A program made the translations under genes and the position numbers. A DNA stretch of 64,000 bases, from the NCBI GenBank assembly GCA_963736445.1, contig CAVTOY010000009.1, forward strand, positions 186,001 to 250,000. The letters run 5' to 3'. This DNA comes from Thiosocius sp963736445 (GTDB lineage: Bacteria > Pseudomonadota > Gammaproteobacteria > Chromatiales > Chromatiaceae). Of this stretch, positions 8,719 through 17,549 are shown piece after piece (the stretch's first letter is position 1; every line of letters starts with the position of its first letter). The notes under the pieces were generated by a model. It searched no databases. It was not told the DNA's origin and saw nothing but the letters and a program-made list of their open reading frames with translations.

Positions 8719-9156
8719 TCACTTCAGGGTCAGCCAGATACCCACGACGATCAAGCCCAGGCCAGCGCAACGAGCCAGGTCCAGCGGCCGCAGATCCGCG
8801 CCAAAGAGACCGAAATGATCTATCAACGCACCAGTGATGAACTGGGCACCGACGACGACGGAAAGCGCCGCGACCAGCCCCAGACGCGGCGCGCTGTAGC
8901 CAATGGTGCCGACCATCACAAGCCCCAATGCGCCGCCCGTCCACGCATACCAAGGCAGTTGAGTCAGCGCCGAAAGATTGTGGTCACGCTGCAGCGGCAG
9001 CATCTAAGCAATCAGCAGGCCGCCGGTCACATAGGTGAGAAAGACACTCTCGAAAGTGCCTATCCACTTGTCGATCAGACCGACGAACTGCGCCTGGAGG
9101 CCGACCGCAATTCCGCCAATGGCGGCGATTAGGACCACGCCCTGCTGCATAGACAT
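8719..9156 (-). pseudogene. YdcZ-type (DUF606) DMT permease interrupted by a stop codon
   Basis: Read leftward from an ATG at 9156 with an excellent AAGGAGG ribosome site, the frame encodes a small membrane protein (QQGVVLIAAIGGIAVGLQAQ, a second hydrophobic segment, then GALGLVMVGTIGYSAPRLG and later segments) with the size and four-segment pattern of DUF606/YdcZ proteins. After about 50 codons an in-frame TAG (9004-9006) interrupts it, and the same frame continues for 94 codons to 8719. This is a single nonsense change with no frameshift. Either the gene is inactive or the base is miscalled. Confidence 0.65.
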
Positions 9157-9295
9157 CGCGTCCTCCTTGCTTGCGGCTGGCCTCCCGATTCGATCATGCC
9201 TGCGTCTGCAGAACTGACCCGCATCGAAGAGATATTCGGGGATCGGTGAGGGTGCGATAGCGTAGCCTATCGCGCCAAATCGGACAGCATCCGGC

Positions 9296-9315
9296 GCGTT
9301 AGCCCGCATATTGCA
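9296..9315. repeat. Left 20-bp inverted repeat flanking the intron segment
   Basis: The sequence gcgttagcccgcatattgca lies directly before the group II intron 5' end. Its inverted complement occurs at 11528-11547 with 18 of 20 bases matching. The pair suggests the ends of an older transposable element into which the intron inserted, or a site type recognised by the intron. Confidence 0.6.
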
Positions 9316-9815
9316 GTGCGCCGTGAAAAGGCGCGTTCTCTCAGTGGGTGGGATTCCCACCCGGCAACTATCGCTCCAGCCGGTAGCAATCGGAGCGGCT
9401 GTGGAGGTAACGAAGCAGTCGAAGCCTCCGGTGTAGAAGGTCATTTAGTGACTTGGCGAGCATGCAGGCCGAACGAGTAGTGAACGCTGAGCAGGCCTCG
9501 AAAAGGGCAATGCGGAAGCCGACCCGCCTGTAATTCGGGGAAGGCCGCTGTTGCTGGGGAAGCGAGCGATGAACGCACCCAGCGGTTCCGCCGGGGTAGT
9601 GGCGACGGCATGCATGTACAAGGGAGAACGACGCAACACGGGAAGCCCCAGACGGAGGCGTGGCGTGTGCGCCAACCGGCAACCCGCGAGGGCCAGGCCG
9701 GGCCGATTGGGGTGGCGGGAGGCCCGTAGTACCGTTGAGGCCGGGTAATGCCGGTGGAGGGAAGGGGCCTCAGTTCGAGGGCAGTGTTGAAAGAGGTGAG
9801 GTAGAGGAGACTGGC

Positions 9816-11144
9816 ATGGGCCTACAAGCTCCGGACAAAGCTACAGAAACTTCAGCAGGCACTTCATGCGAAAGCGAAGGAGTCGCCCGATTTTCGTTTC
9901 TATGCCCTGTACGACAAGATCTACCGGGAAGACATCCTCGCCCACGCCTATCGGCTGGCCCGCAGCAATGGGGGCAAGCCGGGGGTAGACGGTGAGGACT
10001 TCGCGCAGATCGAGGCGTACGGGGTCGAGCGGTGGTTGGGTGAACGGGCGCAAGCCTTGAAGGAGAAGCGCTACCGGGCGAGTCCGGTGCGCCGGGTCTA
10101 TATCCCCAAACCGAACGGCAAGCAGCGGCCGTTAGGCATACCCACGATCCGTGATCGGGTGGTCCAGACGGCGGCGGTGTTAGTACTGTCACCGATCTTC
10201 GAGGCCGACCTGCAACCGGAGCAGTATGCCTATCGGGAAGGACGCAACGCCCATCATGCGGTGCGCCATGTCCACAAGTTGCTCAACACGGGGTACACGG
10301 ACGTCATTGATGCGGATCTGTCAGGCTACTTTGACGCGATCCCACACGCTGAGCTGATGCAGAGCGTGGCGCGGCGGATCAGTGATCGCCACGTCCTGGC
10401 TTTGATCAAGCAGTGGCTGGTGGTGGCGGTCGAAGAGGATGACGGGCGTGGTCGAAGGAAACGCACCACACGGGCGAAGGACAGCAAGCGCGGTATCCCG
10501 CAAGGGGCACCGATCTCGCCGCTGCTCAGCAACCTGTACATGCGCCGTTTCCTGCTGGGGTGGAAAACGTTGGGACTGGAGGATCGTCTTCAGGCCCGGA
10601 TCGTCAATTTTGCCGATGACTTTGTCATTTGCTGCCGAGGGACGGGTGAGTCGGCCATGGCGGCCATGCGGATGATGATGGAGCGGCTCAAGCTGACGGT
10701 CAACGAAACGAAGACTGGGCGCTGCCGGCTACCGCAGGAGCACTTCGATTTTCTGGGTTATACCTTCGGGCGGTGCTACTCGACGCAGACGGGGCGGGCC
10801 TATATTGGCACGCGCCCGTCGACGAAGAGCATCCGGAAGGTCTGCCGCACGATCAGCGAGGCGACCAGACGCCGATGGCTGCTGAACGAACCCGAGGAGC
10901 AAGTAGTCGCCCTGAACCGACGTCCTTGTCGGTTGGGCTAACTACTTTTGCCTGGGGCCGGTCAGCAAAGCCTACAGGGCGGTGGACCGCCACGCGACCG
11001 AGCGGCTGCGCCGGTGGTTATGCAAGAAGCACAAACAGCCGGGTCAGGGGACGGCACGATTTCCTGACGAGCACCTCTATGAGGATTTGGGGTTGCAGCG
11101 GCTGTCGGTGCGTACGCGCGAACCTTCCGTGGGCGAAGGCATGA
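9816..11144 (+). pseudogene. ltrA: Group II intron reverse transcriptase/maturase, frameshifted
   Basis: The main open stretch (10036-10941) contains reverse transcriptase motifs: YIPKPNGKQRPLGIPT, DADLSGYFDAIPH, GIPQGAPISPLLSNLYM and the catalytic FADDFV, then LKLTVNETKT and FDFLGYTFG. The frame extends upstream to base 9820 (YKLRTKLQKLQQ) but is one base out from the ATG at 9816. Near 10930 it shifts into LVGWANYFCLGPVSKAY, and near 11115 again into NLPWAKA before the TGA at 11142-11144. Three frame breaks in an otherwise well conserved protein indicate an inactive gene, or base errors. It would act in intron splicing and retrohoming. Confidence 0.8.
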
Positions 11145-11154
11145 GACCTCGTCC

Positions 11155-11190
11155 GAGCGCCGGATGCGGGAAATCCGCACGTCCGGTGCG
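11155..11190 (+). other. Group II intron domain V hairpin
   Basis: Just after the maturase stop, a compact stem (ccgga-tgcgg, gaaa loop, ccgcacgtccgg) has the size and internal bulge of domain V, the catalytic core of group II introns. Its position 10 bases after the maturase end is as expected. Confidence 0.65.
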
Positions 11191-11527
11191 ATGAGCGGCG
11201 ACTGGAAACGGGACTATGGTCTGGACTGAGGCACCGGCACGTGGCGAAAGCCGCCAGCAACGGCTACTCCCCGGGACCTGTGGTTACCGCGCCAGTCGTC
11301 GACTCTACCGAGGGGATCGGAATTTCTGGGAAATCTGGCTAAGCAGCTTGCTCGATCGGCCGAAGAGGCATAGCCGTAGCTATGGCTCGAGGGGGATCGA
11401 GTGAGATGCAACGCCAGATTCTTCAGAAAACCGATCAGGACGAAACGTACCGTCGAAGACCATGGCGCCGATGGATCCCAGAACCCGTGATTCATGAGGT
11501 AAGACCTAAGCAAGATGTCCGCCCTCG
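11191..11527. other. Intron tail and flanking sequence
   Basis: This stretch should include domain VI and the 3' splice site of the intron followed by flanking DNA up to the right inverted repeat. Frames open on either strand here have no ribosome site or recognisable motif, and nothing else was identified. Confidence 0.4.
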
Positions 11528-11547
11528 TGCAATATGCGGGTTAGCGC
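11528..11547. repeat. Right 20-bp inverted repeat flanking the intron segment
   Basis: The sequence tgcaatatgcgggttagcgc is the inverted complement of 9296-9315 with two mismatches. It lies just downstream (3' side) of the NTF2-like gene, which is read leftward and ends at 11555. Confidence 0.6.
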
Positions 11548-11554
11548 TTGCGCC

Positions 11555-12022
11555 CTAGAGTCCGAGTTCTGTCAGACCAGGATGATCCGCTGGCCGGGGG
11601 CCTTGACCCCACCGAAACATGCGCTCGGATTCCAGTATCGGTGTGTCGTTGATACTGGCCTCGCGGCGACGCATCAGGCCGTGCTCGTCGAACTCCCATA
11701 GCTCGTTGCCATGTGAGCGGTACCAGTTCCCGGAATCATCATGCCATTCGTACTTGAACCTCACCGCCATACGATTTTCGCGAAAGCCCCAGAGTTCCTT
11801 GATCAGGCGGTAGTCGAGTTCGCGCGCCCATTTGCGCTTGAGGAACACCACGATCTCTTCGCGCCCCTCAAGGAACTCGGCACGGTTACGCCATCGGCTG
11901 TCTTCCGTGTAGGCGAGCGAGACTTTCTCGGGATCGCGCGAATTCCAGGCATTCTCCGCCAAGCGGACCTTCTGGGTCGCTGTCTCCATCGTGAACGGTG
12001 GCAATGGTGGGCGGTCGGTCAT
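11555..12022 (-). CDS. NTF2-like (DUF1348) family protein
   Basis: A 155-residue protein of the nuclear transport factor 2-like superfamily, DUF1348 type. It shows ENAWNSRDPEKVSLAYTEDSRWRNRAEFL, then FLKRKWARELDYRLIKELWGF, FKYEWHDDSGNWYRSHGNELWEF and MRRREASINDTPI, the standard pattern. The cone-shaped fold usually forms a small hydrophobic pocket; the ligand is unknown. The ATG at 12022 has GGAG about 8 bases upstream, which is better than the longer upstream frame. It is a monocistronic gene next to the intron-bearing patch, and no pathway can be assigned. Confidence 0.8.
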   Translation of the reverse strand: MTDRPPLPPFTMETATQKVRLAENAWNSRDPEKVSLAYTEDSRWRNRAEFLEGREEIVVFLKRKWARELDYRLIKELWGFRENRMAVRFKYEWHDDSGNWYRSHGNELWEFDEHGLMRRREASINDTPILESERMFRWGQGPRPADHPGLTELGL

Positions 12023-12228
12023 CGTCGGATCTCCGCAGGTCGTGATGTTTAGCCCGCAGTGTAGTGCCTTTCTGGTACGTGTCGAAATGCCGATCCTGAT
12101 GTCGTTGGAGACGAGCACACCACGACATCAGATAGTAGAAACCGGACCTCTCGGTGGTATACGCTGGCGCTATCCCACCCTATGCGCCGTGTCGGATCTA
12201 AAACGGACACCTGGCGTAGGGTGATCCG

Positions 12229-13446
12229 TCAAGTGGGGCGCAACGCACCGTGCTGCCCGTCACCGACAAGCCTTTGGGTATGCCGTGCGATCACCAGTTC
12301 TTCGTTGGTCGGGATCACCCATACCTTCACGCTGCTGTCGGGCCGCGTGAGCAGATCCACACCGCGCTCGTTGGACTGAGCATCGAAGTCCAGACCAAGC
12401 CAGGCCAACTCGCCGCAGACCCGCGCGCGAATTGCCGCGGCATGCTCCCCGATGCCGCCGGTGAAGACCAGGGCGTCGACGCCACCCAGCGCTGCGGTCA
12501 TCGAACCGATCGCGCGTACCAGCGTGTAACAGAACAGGTCTACCGCCTCGGCCGCCGCGGGCGCGTCGCTGTTCAACAACACCTGCATATCGGAACTGAT
12601 ACCCGACACGCCGAGCAGTCCACTGTGGTTGTACAGCAGATCGGACAACGCGCGCTCGTCCATCTGCTCCTCGCGCAGCAGATGCAGCAGCACGCCCGGA
12701 TCGAGCGTCCCGCAGCGGCTGCCCATCAGGAGGCCGTCGAGGGTCGAAAAGCCCATCGACGAGGCGATGCTCTTACCGTCTCTGATGGCACACAGGCTGG
12801 CGCCATTGCCAAGGTGGGCAACGATCAGCCGCTCCGGCAACTGCCCGGCATGGCGGCGAGCAACCGCAGCGGTTATGTATTCGTAGGAGAGACCGTGGAA
12901 GCCGTAGCGCTGCAGGCCTTTAGCGCGGTAGCGCTCCGGCAAAGGCAGACGCCGCGCCACGGCCGGTTGGACGGCGTGGAACGCCGTGTCGAAACACGCG
13001 ACCTGCGGTAGCTGCGGTGCTGCGTCGGCGACCACGCGGATGGCCGCCAGATTATGCGGCTGATGGTGCGGTGCCAACGGCGACAGCTTATCCAGCTCGT
13101 ACAGCAGGGCCGGGGTCACCAGGGCCGGGGCGCTACGCTCGCTGCCGCCGTGCACCACCCTATGACCGACACCGCGCAGAGACATGCCGGCACTGTGTTG
13201 CTCGATCCAGTCGAGCGCGAACGCGATGGCCTGCTGATGGCTGTCGACATCGTCCAGCTCGGAGCGCTGCACCTCGCCATCTGGCCCATTGGTCCGACGC
13301 CAGGCGCTGACCAACGGCGCCGCGCCGATGTTCGAGATCTGACCACGCAGGGTCACGGCGAGATCGCCGGCGTCAGGCGCGATGCCGAAGACCGCAAACT
13401 TCAGACTGGATGACCCCGCGTTGAGGACCAATAGACCGTCAGTCAC
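12229..13446 (-). CDS. ackA: Acetate kinase
   Basis: A 405-residue acetate kinase of the ASKHA fold with LNAGSSSLKF at the N-terminus, GHRVVHGG, ACFDTAFH, AHLGNGASLCAI, FSTLDGLLMGSRCGTLDPGV and FTGGIGEH. It interconverts acetyl phosphate plus ADP and acetate plus ATP in the cytoplasm. The start is a GTG at 13446 with AAGGAGG upstream; the frame upstream of it is fortuitous. It lies directly downstream of xsc, whose product is acetyl phosphate, with an intrinsic terminator between them. This suggests ATP formation from sulfonate-derived acetyl phosphate; no phosphotransacetylase gene is seen nearby. Confidence 0.94.
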   Translation of the reverse strand: MTDGLLVLNAGSSSLKFAVFGIAPDAGDLAVTLRGQISNIGAAPLVSAWRRTNGPDGEVQRSELDDVDSHQQAIAFALDWIEQHSAGMSLRGVGHRVVHGGSERSAPALVTPALLYELDKLSPLAPHHQPHNLAAIRVVADAAPQLPQVACFDTAFHAVQPAVARRLPLPERYRAKGLQRYGFHGLSYEYITAAVARRHAGQLPERLIVAHLGNGASLCAIRDGKSIASSMGFSTLDGLLMGSRCGTLDPGVLLHLLREEQMDERALSDLLYNHSGLLGVSGISSDMQVLLNSDAPAAAEAVDLFCYTLVRAIGSMTAALGGVDALVFTGGIGEHAAAIRARVCGELAWLGLDFDAQSNERGVDLLTRPDSSVKVWVIPTNEELVIARHTQRLVGDGQHGALRPT

Positions 13447-13476
13447 CCTCCCCTCCTTGCCGACCGGCTTCACCCA

Positions 13477-13511
13477 ATAAAAAACGCGGGAACCCCGGGC
13501 GGGGTTCCCGC
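13477..13511 (-). terminator. Intrinsic terminator downstream of xsc
   Basis: On the minus strand, gcgggaacccc and ggggttcccgc form an 11-bp perfect stem with a 4-base loop, followed by a run of six T. It lies between the xsc stop codon and the acetate kinase start, so it should end xsc transcription, or allow partial read-through into ackA. Confidence 0.88.
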
Positions 13512-13547
13512 AAGACGCATCCAGCAGATGGTCAGGAGGTGCTAGGT

Positions 13548-15311
13548 TCAGACATAGTCTTTGTACTTTTCCAGATAACGCACCGGCTTGCTCAGCGCGT
13601 CACGGCGGAAGGGGTCGCCCAGTTCACGCGTGCACATGATCTCCAGGACACAGGTCTTGCCCCGGTTCATCTGCAGATCCACCGCCCTGTCGAGCGCAGC
13701 GCCGACCTCTTCAAGGCTGTCGACCCGGATACCCTCGGCACCCATGGCCTGGGCGATCTTCGCCCAGCTCTCATTCTCGAGTTCGGCGGCGACAAAGCGA
13801 CGATTATAGAAGTCGACCTGGTTCTTCTTCTCCGCGCCCCACTGGCGATTGTGGAACACCACCGCCGTGACCGGGATATTGTGGCGCACGCAGGTCAGCG
13901 TCTCCTGCATACTCATACCCCAGGCACCGTCACCTGCGTAGGCGATCGCCGGGCGGTCGGGTGCGGCCACCTTGGCACCGATGATGGTCGGGAAGGCGTA
14001 GCCGCAGTTGCCCCAGCTCATCGCGGCGAAGAAGCTGCGCGGCCGCTCGAAGCGCAGATAGCTGTTAGCCACCGAGTTGATGTTGCCGATGTCGGTCGAC
14101 ACCATCACATCGGCCGGCATGGCCTTCTCGAGTTCACGCAGCACCTGACGCGGGTGCAGGTAGTTGCCGGGCTCGCCATCCTGCTCGGCGATCATGTCGA
14201 GGCTAAACGCGTCCTTCTCATGGGTCCACTCGTCCAGCTCCTTTTCCCAGGCCTGTTTCTCCTGTTGCACCTCGGCACCCCGTGCATCGCGGGTCGCGTC
14301 ACACGCCAGATTGCGGTCACGCAGCCGCGCGGTCAGCGCCTTGGCGGCCGCACCGGCGTCGCCGCAGATACCGACCGAGATCTTCTTCACCAGCCCCAGC
14401 ATCTTGTGATCGGCGTCGACCTGGATGATCTTGGCGTTTTTCGGCCAATAGTCCATACCGTGTTGTGGCAGTGTACCGAACGGGCCCAGGCGCGAGCCCA
14501 GAGCCAGCACCACATCGGCCTTGGCGATCAGCTTCATCGCGGCCTTGGAACCCTGATAACCGAGCGGGCCGCACCACAGCGGGTGGCTGGCCGGGAATGA
14601 ATCGTTGTGCAGATAACTGTTGACCACCGGCGCACCCAGGCGCTCGGCGAGTTCCCTGCACTCCTCCACCGCATCCGCCATGACCACGCCGCCGCCGGAG
14701 ATGATCACCGGGAACGCGGCCTCGGCCAGCAGGTCCGCGGCATGGTTGAGGCTGTTCTCACCGCCCGGGCCACGCTCCAGGCGCTGCGGTTGGGGGATCT
14801 CGACATCGATGTCGCCGTAGAAATAATCGCGCGGGATGTTGAGCTGGGTCGGGCCCATCTCAGACATCGCACGATCGAAGCAGCGTGCGGTGAATTCGGC
14901 CATGCGCGCCGGATTGCAGACATGACCCTGGTACTTGGTGAACTCCTGGAACATCGGCAGCTGGTTGGCCTCCTGGAAACCGCCCAGACCAATGCCCATG
15001 GTGCCGGCCTCCGGCGTCACCACCACCACCGGACTGTGCGCCCAGTAAGCGGCCGCGACCGCAGTCACGCAATTGCTGATACCGGGACCGTTCTGACCAA
15101 TGGTCACGCCGTGACGGCCGCTGACCCGCGCATAACCGTCGGCCATATGCGTAGCGCCCTGTTCGTGGACGACGGGGATCAGTCGGATACCCGCCGGCGC
15201 GAAGATATCCATGGCGTCCATGAAGGCCGAACCCATGATGCCAAACATGTCGGTCACATTGTTGGCGACCATGGTCTCCACAAACGCTTCACTCGGGGTC
15301 ATGCGGGCCAT
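13548..15311 (-). CDS. xsc: Sulfoacetaldehyde acetyltransferase
   Basis: A full-length 587-residue thiamine-diphosphate enzyme of the acetolactate synthase superfamily. Key parts are the Glu in VVHEQGATHMADGYAR (about residue 49), QNGPGISN, and the C-terminal GDGAWGMSMQE...HNRQ cofactor motif. The sequence pattern is specific for Xsc (SAFMDAMDIF; PEAGTMGIGLGGFQEANQ). It converts sulfoacetaldehyde plus phosphate into sulfite and acetyl phosphate, the key desulfonation step for taurine, isethionate and sulfoacetate. The ATG has GAGGAG upstream. The genes around it (tauXY, tauR, TRAP transporters, IseJ-like, SauS-like, TauE) support the assignment. Confidence 0.96.
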   Translation of the reverse strand: MARMTPSEAFVETMVANNVTDMFGIMGSAFMDAMDIFAPAGIRLIPVVHEQGATHMADGYARVSGRHGVTIGQNGPGISNCVTAVAAAYWAHSPVVVVTPEAGTMGIGLGGFQEANQLPMFQEFTKYQGHVCNPARMAEFTARCFDRAMSEMGPTQLNIPRDYFYGDIDVEIPQPQRLERGPGGENSLNHAADLLAEAAFPVIISGGGVVMADAVEECRELAERLGAPVVNSYLHNDSFPASHPLWCGPLGYQGSKAAMKLIAKADVVLALGSRLGPFGTLPQHGMDYWPKNAKIIQVDADHKMLGLVKKISVGICGDAGAAAKALTARLRDRNLACDATRDARGAEVQQEKQAWEKELDEWTHEKDAFSLDMIAEQDGEPGNYLHPRQVLRELEKAMPADVMVSTDIGNINSVANSYLRFERPRSFFAAMSWGNCGYAFPTIIGAKVAAPDRPAIAYAGDGAWGMSMQETLTCVRHNIPVTAVVFHNRQWGAEKKNQVDFYNRRFVAAELENESWAKIAQAMGAEGIRVDSLEEVGAALDRAVDLQMNRGKTCVLEIMCTRELGDPFRRDALSKPVRYLEKYKDYV

Positions 15312-15360
15312 AAACCATTCTCCTCATCTGTAGGCAGCGACGCTCTGAAGGCATCGCTTA

Positions 15361-15379
15361 TTTTATCGTAAATTGAGAT
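15361..15379 (-). promoter_or_regulatory. AT-rich promoter/operator region upstream of xsc
   Basis: An AT-rich block 50-100 bases before the xsc start holds ttttatcgtaaattgagat. Two parts recur near other genes of the block: ttttatcgt-aat at 25616 between iseJ and the second TRAP operon, and aaattgagat inverted at 22918-22927 before the first iclR gene. It is a candidate binding site for a shared regulator; the evidence is only sequence similarity. Confidence 0.35.
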
Positions 15380-15508
15380 TATACATCTCGATTTTTATGT
15401 CAAGTCATTTCCTGAACGATGTGGGATCACTTTCCAGGATATTTTGTTCCTCTCGTCGCTTGATTGCCGGCTGGCCGACAGAGACGTCCCCGGGGCGCCG
15501 GCGTCCGG

Positions 15509-16933
15509 TCACGGCCGCTCGTCGGTGAAGTAGTACCAACGATAAAGAAAGCGCTGGCCGACGCGGCGAAAAGGCGCGAACAGCTGCGACTCGATCGCCG
15601 GGGTCAGCACATTCGGAAACGGCAACGGCGAATCGAATATCGGCAGTTCCTCGGGCGCCGGTCTGCCGGCGATGCGCTCCGCCATGCGACGGCCGGCCTG
15701 GGCCGAATACATCACCCCGTTGCCGCCATAGCCTAGGGCGTAGAAGATGCTTTGCTGCGGATCGGGCTGGCCTATGCGCGGCATCATGTCGTGCGACACG
15801 TCGACCCAACCCCACCAGGAGTAGTCGATTTCGATCCCGGCCAGCGCGGGGAACTTGCGCGCCAGGTTACCGCGCAACAGCGCCTCGTACTTCTGTTGCG
15901 GCGCATCGCTGCCAGTGATCGCACTGCGGCTGCCGATCTGCACGCGGCCATCGGGCAACAGGCGGTAGTAGTGGCGCAAGACGCGCGTATCGGTCAGCAC
16001 CTGATGGGTGCGAAAGTTGGTCGCCTCGCGCTCCTCCCGGGTCAACGGACGGGTCACGATGGAGTTCGACAGGATCGGCATCAGCCGGTTCTTGAGTTTC
16101 CTGTGCAGGCCCTGCGAGGTATAGCCGCCGGTCGCAACACCGACTGCGCGGGCCTTCACCACACCACCGGGTGTGCGAAGAAAATGTGCGCCGTCGCGGG
16201 TCTCCCAGCCCTGTACCGGACTGGCGGTATGCACCTTGACGCCCAGCGAGCGTGCCAGGCGCAGGTAGCCGAAGGCCAGTTTACCGGCATGGATGCCGAT
16301 GCCCTCGGGTTCGTGCATCGCACCCGCCGCCTCCTGGTCGCCGACATAGTCGCGCTTGACCGTCTCCGCATCGAGTATGCGTACCTTGTAATCGAATACC
16401 GCGTTGCAGACCTCGGCCTCCTTCTGCAGGCGGGCCATCACGCTGGGCTTGTGCGCGATATAAAGATGCCCGCCCGGCTGCGGATCGCAGTCGATCTCAG
16501 AAATAAGGCCCTTGAAGGTCTCCATGGCATCACAGACCTCGTGGTGCAGTCGCAATGCTACGTCGCGGCCCCAGCGCTTAATCCACTGCGAGCGCTTGAG
16601 GCGCCCGGAGGCGCATTGCGCCTGTCCGCCATTACGCGTGCTGCAACCCCAACTCGCACGATTGGCCTCCAATACCGTCGCCTTTATGCCGTGCTCGCGG
16701 GCCAGAAAGATGGCACAGGCCAGCCCGGTGAAGCCGGAGCCGATGATTACCACATCCGCATCCAGATCGCCGCCGACCGGGCCGTCGTCAGGCGGCGGCG
16801 TACCGGCGGTGCCGATCCAGTAGGTCGGCGCGTATTGCTGCCCCTGGCCGGGGGTGGCCTCGACCAGCGGGTCGTAGGCGGGGTTATAGGCGCTGAAGGC
16901 GTCGTTCAACACCTGCTTGGATGCGGTTGCCAT
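15509..16933 (-). CDS. tauY: Taurine dehydrogenase large subunit-like FAD oxidoreductase
   Basis: A 474-residue flavoprotein of the DAO family. A dinucleotide-binding motif DVVIIGSGFTGLACA begins near residue 56, followed by CSTRNGGQAQCASG, and a C-terminal GYGGNGVMYSAQAGRRMAERIAG closes the FAD site. Such proteins oxidise amino groups; TauY deaminates taurine to sulfoacetaldehyde, passing electrons to the respiratory chain. The partner-like small protein lies 42 bases upstream, and xsc follows about 200 bases downstream, all leftward. Without this context it could be only a generic gamma-glutamylputrescine-type oxidase, so the name rests on both family and neighbours. Confidence 0.8.
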   Translation of the reverse strand: MATASKQVLNDAFSAYNPAYDPLVEATPGQGQQYAPTYWIGTAGTPPPDDGPVGGDLDADVVIIGSGFTGLACAIFLAREHGIKATVLEANRASWGCSTRNGGQAQCASGRLKRSQWIKRWGRDVALRLHHEVCDAMETFKGLISEIDCDPQPGGHLYIAHKPSVMARLQKEAEVCNAVFDYKVRILDAETVKRDYVGDQEAAGAMHEPEGIGIHAGKLAFGYLRLARSLGVKVHTASPVQGWETRDGAHFLRTPGGVVKARAVGVATGGYTSQGLHRKLKNRLMPILSNSIVTRPLTREEREATNFRTHQVLTDTRVLRHYYRLLPDGRVQIGSRSAITGSDAPQQKYEALLRGNLARKFPALAGIEIDYSWWGWVDVSHDMMPRIGQPDPQQSIFYALGYGGNGVMYSAQAGRRMAERIAGRPAPEELPIFDSPLPFPNVLTPAIESQLFAPFRRVGQRFLYRWYYFTDERP

Positions 16934-16975
16934 GTTGGTGGTCCAGTTACAAGGATAACGATAGAGACCGGCCGT

Positions 16976-17356
16976 TCAGACTGGTTCGATCAGCGGGCGG
17001 TCCTTGCGAAACGCCTTCTTGGTCGCCACCTTACCGTCACGAAACGTGAACAGGTCGACCCCGTCCGCCTCGATTCGGATGCCGTCTGCGCGCGTACCGA
17101 CCAACGTCCATTGCGACACGCCGAGCCCGTCGGCGGCGAAATGCGCGTCGTTGGCCCAGCGTACATCGGGGAAGGTCTCCCATACCTTCGCGAAGGCGGC
17201 GCCGACGGCATCGTGGCCAACAAAACGCGCCCCGTAGGCCTCGGGGCCGGCGGCGGCCTCGAAGACACAGTCATCGGTCATGCAGGCCAGCACGCCCGCG
17301 ATATCGTGACGATTGAAGGCATCGAAAAGGTCCTGCAAAACCCTGGCATCGGACAT
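16976..17356 (-). CDS. tauX: Taurine dehydrogenase small subunit-like SnoaL/NTF2 protein
   Basis: A 126-residue cystatin-like-fold (SnoaL/NTF2) protein: LQDLFDAFNRHDIAGVLACMTDDCVFE, then GHDAVGAAFAKVWETFPDVRW and LFTFRDGKVATKKAFRKDR. The ATG at 17356 with AGGAG 7 bases before it is preferred over the longer open frame. Its place immediately before the TauY-like flavoprotein matches the tauX-tauY pair described in taurine-degrading bacteria, where TauX is the small subunit. Its exact role, scaffold or accessory, is not clear from sequence. Confidence 0.72.
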   Translation of the reverse strand: MSDARVLQDLFDAFNRHDIAGVLACMTDDCVFEAAAGPEAYGARFVGHDAVGAAFAKVWETFPDVRWANDAHFAADGLGVSQWTLVGTRADGIRIEADGVDLFTFRDGKVATKKAFRKDRPLIEPV

Positions 17357-17549
17357 TGGCACTCTCCTGTGGTAGCCGCCGTATTGATTCAAGTGCGGCG
17401 CTGTTGAAGACACATCCGTCCAGCGGACGGCGCAGCGCCTGACGATGGCCGGCGCGGGCCCGGTGAGAACGACTCTAGTAGCGCGCCGCTGGCAAGAGTA
17501 GGACCAGACGAGGACATTCGCTTGGGCCAGGGGAGCCCGCTGCGGGCGT

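Larger units (their letters stand above)
9316..11290 (+). mobile_element. Group II intron with decayed maturase gene
   Basis: The 5' end reads GTGCG, the group II intron start consensus. About 500 bases of structured, non-coding sequence (domains I-IV) follow, then a reverse transcriptase/maturase frame (9816-11144), then a domain V-like hairpin at about 11155-11190. The 3' end is not certain: domain VI and the terminal AY dinucleotide could not be placed, so 11290 is approximate. The element sits between inverted repeats at 9296-9315 and 11528-11547. The maturase reading frame is broken in several places, so the copy may splice only with help from another maturase, or not at all. Confidence 0.78.

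Noticed and set aside
9316..11290. Retron or diversity-generating reverse transcriptase instead of a group II intron
   Set aside because: The GTGCG start, long structured leader, maturase-type C-terminus and domain V hairpin all fit a group II intron; no template/variable repeat or msr-msd was seen.
13539..14600. 353-codon frame opposite xsc
   Set aside because: It is a mirror frame of a highly conserved enzyme in GC-rich DNA; no independent support.
15752..17407. 551-codon frame opposite tauY and tauX
   Set aside because: Long, but antisense to two recognised genes and without known motifs or a ribosome site.
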